From: Pseudomonadota bacterium
Lineage (GTDB): Bacteria > Pseudomonadota > Alphaproteobacteria > Micropepsales > Micropepsaceae
Direction of reading: 5' to 3'
Length of the DNA: 17,431 nt
Assembly: GCA_025360685.1 (NCBI GenBank)
Contig: JANYBR010000449.1
Span: forward strand, 1-17,431
The translations under genes and the position numbers were made by a program. Under the pieces are notes generated by a model. That model worked only from the letters and a program-made list of their open reading frames with translations, had not been told where the DNA came from and ran no database searches. Shown piece after piece: positions 14,882-17,431 of this stretch. Numbering within the stretch: position 1 is the first letter of the stretch; each line of letters begins with the position of its first letter.

Positions 14882-15023
14882 CACGCTTGCTTGAAGGCGT
14901 GGCCTTCTTTGTTAAAGGCTTCTTGCGAGTGTCGGCAATCTCTCCCGTCGCGATCCGCATGACATGGACGGCGTTGCCGATGACATCAGCGGGACGTTTT
15001 TGTCCCTGGGGACCTTTAGGCAT
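14862..15023 (-). CDS. 53-aa MPKGPQG-type small protein (intact copy)
   Basis: The 53-residue product begins MPKGPQGQKRPADVIGNAVH, continues VMRIATGEIAD and ends in a very basic tail (RKKPLTKK ... RVKRRVK). The PKGPxGxKRPADVIGxAVxVMxIATGE block is, from memory, a recurrent small-protein family in Alphaproteobacteria with no assigned function. Near-identical DNA at 11357-11432 supports that it is a real, mobile coding unit. The basic tail suggests nucleic-acid or membrane-lipid contact (inference). It overlaps the end of the Fic gene tail to tail, and its start overlaps the stop of a 40-codon ORF (ATGCCTAA), implying translational coupling. Confidence 0.75.
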   Translation of the reverse strand: MPKGPQGQKRPADVIGNAVHVMRIATGEIADTRKKPLTKKATPSSKRVKRRVK

Positions 15024-15138
15024 CTGTGTTCTTTCGGCTGCTCCAGATTGCGACTCCAACGCTTATTGCGACTCCTACCATCGACGCTCCAATGGTGATG
15101 GCTACGCCAACCAAATGAAGATCGTGGAACGGCATCAT
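15016..15138 (-). CDS. 40-aa single-span membrane peptide (candidate)
   Basis: The ORF from ATG 15138 to TAA encodes MMPFHDLHLVGVAITIGASM, then a further hydrophobic run VGVAISVGVAIW, and the short polar tail SSRKNTDA. This is one clear membrane helix (about residues 8-32) with small-residue repeats (GVAIxxG). No database family is recognised. Its start codon overlaps the stop of an upstream 8-codon remnant (ATGA), and its stop overlaps the start of the 53-aa gene. Size and layout resemble short membrane toxins or accessory peptides, but nothing else supports that role. Confidence 0.5.
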   Translation of the reverse strand: MMPFHDLHLVGVAITIGASMVGVAISVGVAIWSSRKNTDA

Positions 15139-15161
15139 TGACCTTGGGGACCTTTAGGCAT
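15135..15161 (-). pseudogene. Eight-codon start fragment duplicating the MPKGPQG gene
   Basis: ATG 15161 opens MPKGPQGQ and then stops at TGA. The DNA at 15139-15161 matches 15001-15023 with two mismatches as a direct repeat, so the start of the 53-aa gene is present twice, 138 bases apart. The fragment links the 74-aa ORF (stop overlaps this ATG as ATGCCTAA) to the 40-aa ORF (ATGA overlap). It is probably a duplication scar that may still pass ribosomes along. Confidence 0.6.
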
Positions 15162-15378
15162 GTGGAGCACTCAACCAAAGGGTCACAAATGGGTGTCCGT
15201 TTTCGTCGGCTAGAAGGGCAAAATCGTACCTGAAATCGAGATCGCCAAGGTGATTGTCTTCGACGATTCTTTGCGCCGCAGCCAAATGGGGCGCATCGAT
15301 CTCGGTCACCTTCATCAGCTCGCCGCAAGTGCCACCAGGTGCTACTCGACGGTAGGTTTTGAATGAGTAGGCCGCCAT
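15154..15378 (-). CDS. Hypothetical 74-aa protein
   Basis: A 74-residue soluble-looking protein (MAAYSFKTYRRVAPGGTCGE ... FRYDFALLADENGHPFVTLW) with mixed hydrophobic and charged residues and no membrane segment. I do not recognise it. It is the last gene before the right terminal repeat of the mobile element and heads a minus-strand chain of overlapping tiny ORFs (8, 40 and 53 codons). No strong Shine-Dalgarno is seen upstream of ATG 15378. The amino-acid composition is protein-like, but the call rests mostly on position. Confidence 0.5.
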   Translation of the reverse strand: MAAYSFKTYRRVAPGGTCGELMKVTEIDAPHLAAAQRIVEDNHLGDLDFRYDFALLADENGHPFVTLWLSAPHA

Positions 15379-15426
15379 GCGACCACTTTAGGCGCGCGCC
15401 GACGTCAGGGGCAACTAGGACTAAAT

Positions 15427-15444
15427 TCAAACTGTAACAGTGCC
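15427..15444 (-). repeat. Right terminal inverted repeat
   Basis: TCAAACTGTAACAGTGCC is the exact reverse complement of the left end at 12141-12158 and identical to the isolated copy at 12115-12132. Confidence 0.88.
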
Positions 15445-15452
15445 CCATGGTC
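15445..15452. repeat. Right target-site duplication CCATGGTC
   Basis: An exact copy of 12133-12140, immediately outside the right terminal repeat. Host sequence leading to the rpsD promoter follows. Confidence 0.85.
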
Positions 15453-15522
15453 GAAACGCGCAGCGAACAACCCGTTATTCCCGCTCGCTAATTTTCCTGG
15501 TACTCAACCACAACGTGTGCAT

Positions 15523-15550
15523 TTGACTTCGAAAAGTCGCCGACTATAGT
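15523..15550 (+). promoter_or_regulatory. Sigma-70 promoter of rpsD
   Basis: TTGACT (15523-15528), a 16-base spacer and TATAGT (15545-15550) place the start near 15557. The spacer holds the small palindrome GACTT-cgaa-AAGTC (15525-15538). The mobile element ends only 79 bases upstream of the -35 box, so it inserted just behind this promoter without breaking it. Confidence 0.75.
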
Positions 15551-15561
15551 GCGCGGCCTTC

Positions 15562-15599
15562 GCGGGGGAAGTCTCCCGCAAAACCAGCGGAAAATCCGC
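15562..15599 (+). promoter_or_regulatory. Two short hairpins in the rpsD 5' leader
   Basis: GCGGG (15562-15566) pairs with CCCGC (15575-15579), and GCGGA (15587-15591) pairs with TCCGC (15595-15599, AAA loop). They lie between the predicted transcription start and the rpsD ATG. S4 represses its own operon through leader structures in several bacteria, so an autoregulatory site is possible. The hairpins do not match any leader class I can name. Confidence 0.35.
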
Positions 15600-15615
15600 C
15601 AAGTCCGGACGAAGC

Positions 15616-16233
15616 ATGAGCAAGCGCGCACTTTCGAAATACAAGATCGACCGCCGCATGGGCGAAAGCATCTGGGGCCGCCCGAAGAGCCCGGTCAACA
15701 AGCGCTCCTATGGCCCAGGCCAGCATGGCCAGCGTCGCGCCAAGAAACTTTCGGACTATGGCACGCAGCTTCAGGCCAAGCAGAAGCTCAAGGGCTATTA
15801 CGGCAACATCACCGAGCGTCAGTTCCGCAAATATTATCAGGAAGCTTCGCGCCGCCAGGGCGACACCGGCGAGAACATGATCGGCCTGCTCGAGCGCCGC
15901 CTCGACGCCGTGGTCTATCGCGCCAAGTTCGTGCCGACACCGTTCGCCGCGCGCCAGCTCGTCAGCCATGGCCATGTGAAGATCAACGGCCGCCGCATGA
16001 CCGTCGCCTCGTACCAGGTCAAGGAAAGCGACGCGATCGAATTGTCGCCCAAGGCCAGGGAAATGGCGCTGGTGCTGGAAGCCACCAAGAGCGCCGAACG
16101 CGACACGCCGGACTATGTCTCGGTCAACCACGACAAGATGACGGCCAAGCTGCTGCGCACGCCCAAGCTGGCCGATGTGCCCTATGCCTCGCAGATGCAG
16201 CCGCATCTCATCGTCGAATTCTATTCGCGCTGA
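15616..16233 (+). CDS. rpsD: 30S ribosomal protein S4
   Basis: A 205-residue S4 that nucleates 16S rRNA body assembly. The N-terminus SKYKIDRRMGESIWGRPKSP is followed by SYGPGQHGQRRAKKLSDYG, and the S4 RNA-binding domain is RRLDAVVYRAKFVPTPFAAR plus QLVSHGHVKINGRRM (about 94-130). The protein ends IVEFYSR as is typical. No Cys is present, so this is the zinc-free form. It is a single-gene unit here, outside the ribosomal protein operons, as is usual in Alphaproteobacteria, with its own promoter and terminator. Confidence 0.98.
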   Translation: MSKRALSKYKIDRRMGESIWGRPKSPVNKRSYGPGQHGQRRAKKLSDYGTQLQAKQKLKGYYGNITERQFRKYYQEASRRQGDTGENMIGLLERRLDAVVYRAKFVPTPFAARQLVSHGHVKINGRRMTVASYQVKESDAIELSPKAREMALVLEATKSAERDTPDYVSVNHDKMTAKLLRTPKLADVPYASQMQPHLIVEFYSR

Positions 16234-16248
16234 CGACTTGGTGCGCTC

Positions 16249-16286
16249 TTCATCCTGAGCTTGTCGAAGGACGATCGAAGGATGAA
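16249..16286 (+). repeat. Intergenic palindromic repeat
   Basis: TTCATCCT (16249-16256) and AGGATGAA (16279-16286) form a perfect 8-bp stem around GAGCTTGTCGAAGG and a partial second copy of TCGAAGG. It belongs to the same repeat type as the degenerate copies at 10194-10260. Confidence 0.7.
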
Positions 16287-16314
16287 CTGGCCACTGGGCA
16301 GTCATGCAAAAGCT

Positions 16315-16335
16315 GCGAGCCTGCTCGCGGTTTTT
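16315..16335 (+). terminator. Rho-independent terminator after rpsD
   Basis: GCGAG (16315-16319), loop CCTG, CTCGC (16324-16328), then GG and TTTTT. CAAAA lies just before the stem. It stops rpsD transcription 80 bases after the stop codon. The -10-like TATATA at 16341-16346 follows at once, 5 bases before the next ATG, so the GST gene may have a leaderless transcript. Confidence 0.65.
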
Positions 16336-16351
16336 GTGCCTATATAGGGTC

Positions 16352-16987
16352 ATGGCCTACACGATCTTCGGTGACAAAGGTTCGGGCGCATTTTCCGCGG
16401 AGGCGGTTCTGGCTGAGGCCGGCGCGCCTTACGAATTCCATTTCGTCTCCCTGGAAAAAAACGAGCAGAAGAAGCCGGAATTCCTCGCCATCAATCCGAG
16501 CGGCAAGATGCCGGCATTGCGCCTGCCCGAAGGCGAGGTGATTACCGAGTCCTCCGCCATCCTTCTGACCGTTGCCGATCATTTTCCCAATGCGCGCCTG
16601 TTGCCGCCACAGGCCGGCGCCGCGCGCGCCCAGGCCTATCGCTGGCTCGCCTTCATGGCGTCGGAAATCTATCCGATGGTCGAGGTTTCGGATTATCCCG
16701 AGCGCTTCGCGCCGGAGGGCGCCGAGGCCGAAGCGTTGCGCCAGAAGGCGCGCGAACGCATCCGCGAGCGTCTCGTGATCGTCGAGCGCTTTGTGGCCGG
16801 TCCATGGTTTCTCACTTCGGGATTTTCGATTCTGGACATCTACGCCTCGATGTTCACGCGCTGGCGGGGAAGCATCGGCAAGGAGTGGCTGGCCGAGGGG
16901 CATATTCCCAAGCTGGAAGCAATCTCCAAGGGTGTGTCGCAGCGCAGCGCCATCGCGCCGGTCTGGGCCCGCCATTTCACACGTTGA
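16352..16987 (+). CDS. Glutathione S-transferase family protein
   Basis: A 211-residue GST. The N-terminal thioredoxin-like domain (1-80) has MAYTIFGDKGSGAFSAEAVL, then INPSGKMPALRLPEGEVITE with the cis-Pro (MPAL) and the glutathione gamma-glutamyl-binding ES of ITESSAIL. The C-terminal helical domain (about 90-205) has the capping-box-like SGFSILDIYASMF. It conjugates or reduces electrophiles with glutathione in the cytoplasm; the class cannot be fixed, though Ser11 is a possible catalytic residue. ATG 16352 is chosen over the open frame from 16304 because the GST fold starts there. Confidence 0.92.
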   Translation: MAYTIFGDKGSGAFSAEAVLAEAGAPYEFHFVSLEKNEQKKPEFLAINPSGKMPALRLPEGEVITESSAILLTVADHFPNARLLPPQAGAARAQAYRWLAFMASEIYPMVEVSDYPERFAPEGAEAEALRQKARERIRERLVIVERFVAGPWFLTSGFSILDIYASMFTRWRGSIGKEWLAEGHIPKLEAISKGVSQRSAIAPVWARHFTR

Positions 16988-17091
16988 GCGTTCCGATTTT
17001 CCGAATAATCGACGAACAATTATATTGCCGAAGCCGCGCCTCTGGCGTCGTTTCCTGAGCTATATTGCGTAAAGGCAGACGGAGAATTGCC

Positions 17092-17431
17092 ATGGTTTCG
17101 CGGCGGGCGATGATTGTGGGCGGCGCAGGCGCCGCCGTCGTTGCGGGACTTGGCTATCGCGTCTGGGATCGCGGCGTTTTCTCCAGGCCACAGGGCCGGG
17201 CCTATGCGCCCTGGACCGATTGGCGCGGCAGCGTCGTCGACGGCATCCAGCAGCCTCTGCATGCGGCGATCCTCGCCGCCAGTCCGCATGACACACAGCC
17301 CTGGCTGTTCGAAGTGCATAACGAATCCATCACCGTCTATGCCGACCGTGCGCGCAATCTCGGACCTTTCGATCCGTTCCGGCGCGAGATGCATCTGGGG
17401 ATCGGTGCTGCCATCGAAAATCTGGTCCGGG
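17092..17431 (+). CDS. Acg-like nitroreductase-fold protein with Tat-like signal (partial)
   Basis: The gene runs off the window end; 113 residues are visible. The start MVSRRAMIVGGAGAAVVAGL carries a twin-Arg and hydrophobic core, like a Tat signal or N-terminal anchor. The following ILAASPHDTQPWLFEV and YADRARNLGPFDPFRREMHL, then GIGAAIENL, match the N-terminal half of Acg-family proteins (nitroreductase-like flavin-binding fold, known from Mycobacterium Acg and widespread in Proteobacteria). The substrate is unknown. A GGAG Shine-Dalgarno lies at 17081-17084, 7 bases before ATG 17092. TATATT at 17060-17065 may be its -10 box. Confidence 0.85.
   Translation, partial: MVSRRAMIVGGAGAAVVAGLGYRVWDRGVFSRPQGRAYAPWTDWRGSVVDGIQQPLHAAILAASPHDTQPWLFEVHNESITVYADRARNLGPFDPFRREMHLGIGAAIENLVR

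Larger units (their letters stand above)
12141..15444. mobile_element. 3.3-kb cargo-carrying insertion element with Fic gene and IS1-like transposase
   Basis: The segment is bounded by perfect 18-bp inverted repeats (GGCACTGTTACAGTTTGA at 12141-12158; its complement at 15427-15444) and by an exact 8-bp direct repeat, CCATGGTC, on both outer sides. Similarity inside the ends continues weakly (CTTAGGGTAGTAG against ATTTAGTCCTAGTTG). It holds a lipoprotein gene, a 41-aa gene, a frameshifted IS1-like transposase, a Fic gene and four tiny minus-strand ORFs. Base composition differs from the host where I counted it: 50% GC in 14041-14100 against 63% in rpsD (16081-16140). The structure fits an insertion sequence carrying passenger genes. 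The family of the ends is not certain, since the transposase looks IS1-like but IS1595-type ends also give 8-bp duplications. Confidence 0.85.

Noticed and set aside
15544..16353. A 269-codon minus-strand frame across rpsD and the intergenic repeat.
   Set aside because: It is antisense to ribosomal protein S4; its RQAQDE-like part is only the translated palindromic repeat.
1..17431. CRISPR arrays, retrons or phage structural modules.
   Set aside because: No regularly spaced repeats, reverse transcriptase, cas-like or capsid/tail-like proteins are visible on either strand.

Overview
The window looks like chromosomal DNA of a GC-rich alphaproteobacterium. The evidence is the cysteine-free rpsD product, the M13 peptidase and HpaI-type aldolase neighbourhood, the DUF883/holin-X-like pair, and intergenic copies of a CATCCTGAGCTTGTCGAAGG-type palindrome that is common in that class. 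The genus cannot be fixed from this sequence alone.

Layout. 1-1857: the end of a GtrA-domain protein and, overlapping it by ATGA, a GT39-like membrane glycosyltransferase (lipid-linked sugar transfer). 1864-2594 (minus): a two-gene unit of small membrane proteins (holin-X-like, DUF883/ElaB-like). 2771-4648: dihydrolipoyl dehydrogenase, then a GNAT acetyltransferase. 4633-7723: an FAD monooxygenase (minus) divergent from an HpcH/HpaI aldolase (plus), then a secreted esterase (minus). 7801-8022: a compact transcript-like unit with a candidate promoter, a 17-nt stretch fully complementary to the 3' end of 16S rRNA as I recall it, a 25-codon ORF and a strong terminator. 8127-11127: a secreted M13 metallopeptidase and a convergent crotonase. 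11199-11287 (minus): tRNA-Leu(UAA).

The most interesting part is 11.3-15.5 kb. A 3,304-bp segment (12141-15444) has perfect 18-bp terminal inverted repeats (GGCACTGTTACAGTTTGA) and is flanked by a perfect 8-bp direct repeat, CCATGGTC. That is the signature of an inserted transposable element. Inside are a small lipoprotein gene, a 41-aa basic protein gene, an IS1-like DDE transposase with an apparent one-base frameshift, a Fic-domain AMPylase gene with its own inhibitory motif, and a chain of tiny overlapping minus-strand ORFs. An isolated copy of the right terminus (12115-12132) lies just outside the left end, next to a six-TM protein gene and a truncated second copy of the MPKGPQG small-protein gene. 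This suggests two related cargo-carrying elements inserted side by side, the left one decayed. I read it as a cargo-carrying (transporter-type) insertion sequence whose main recognisable cargo is Fic.

15523-17431 returns to ordinary host genes: rpsD with a clear sigma-70 promoter and terminator, a glutathione S-transferase, and the start of an Acg-like nitroreductase-fold protein.
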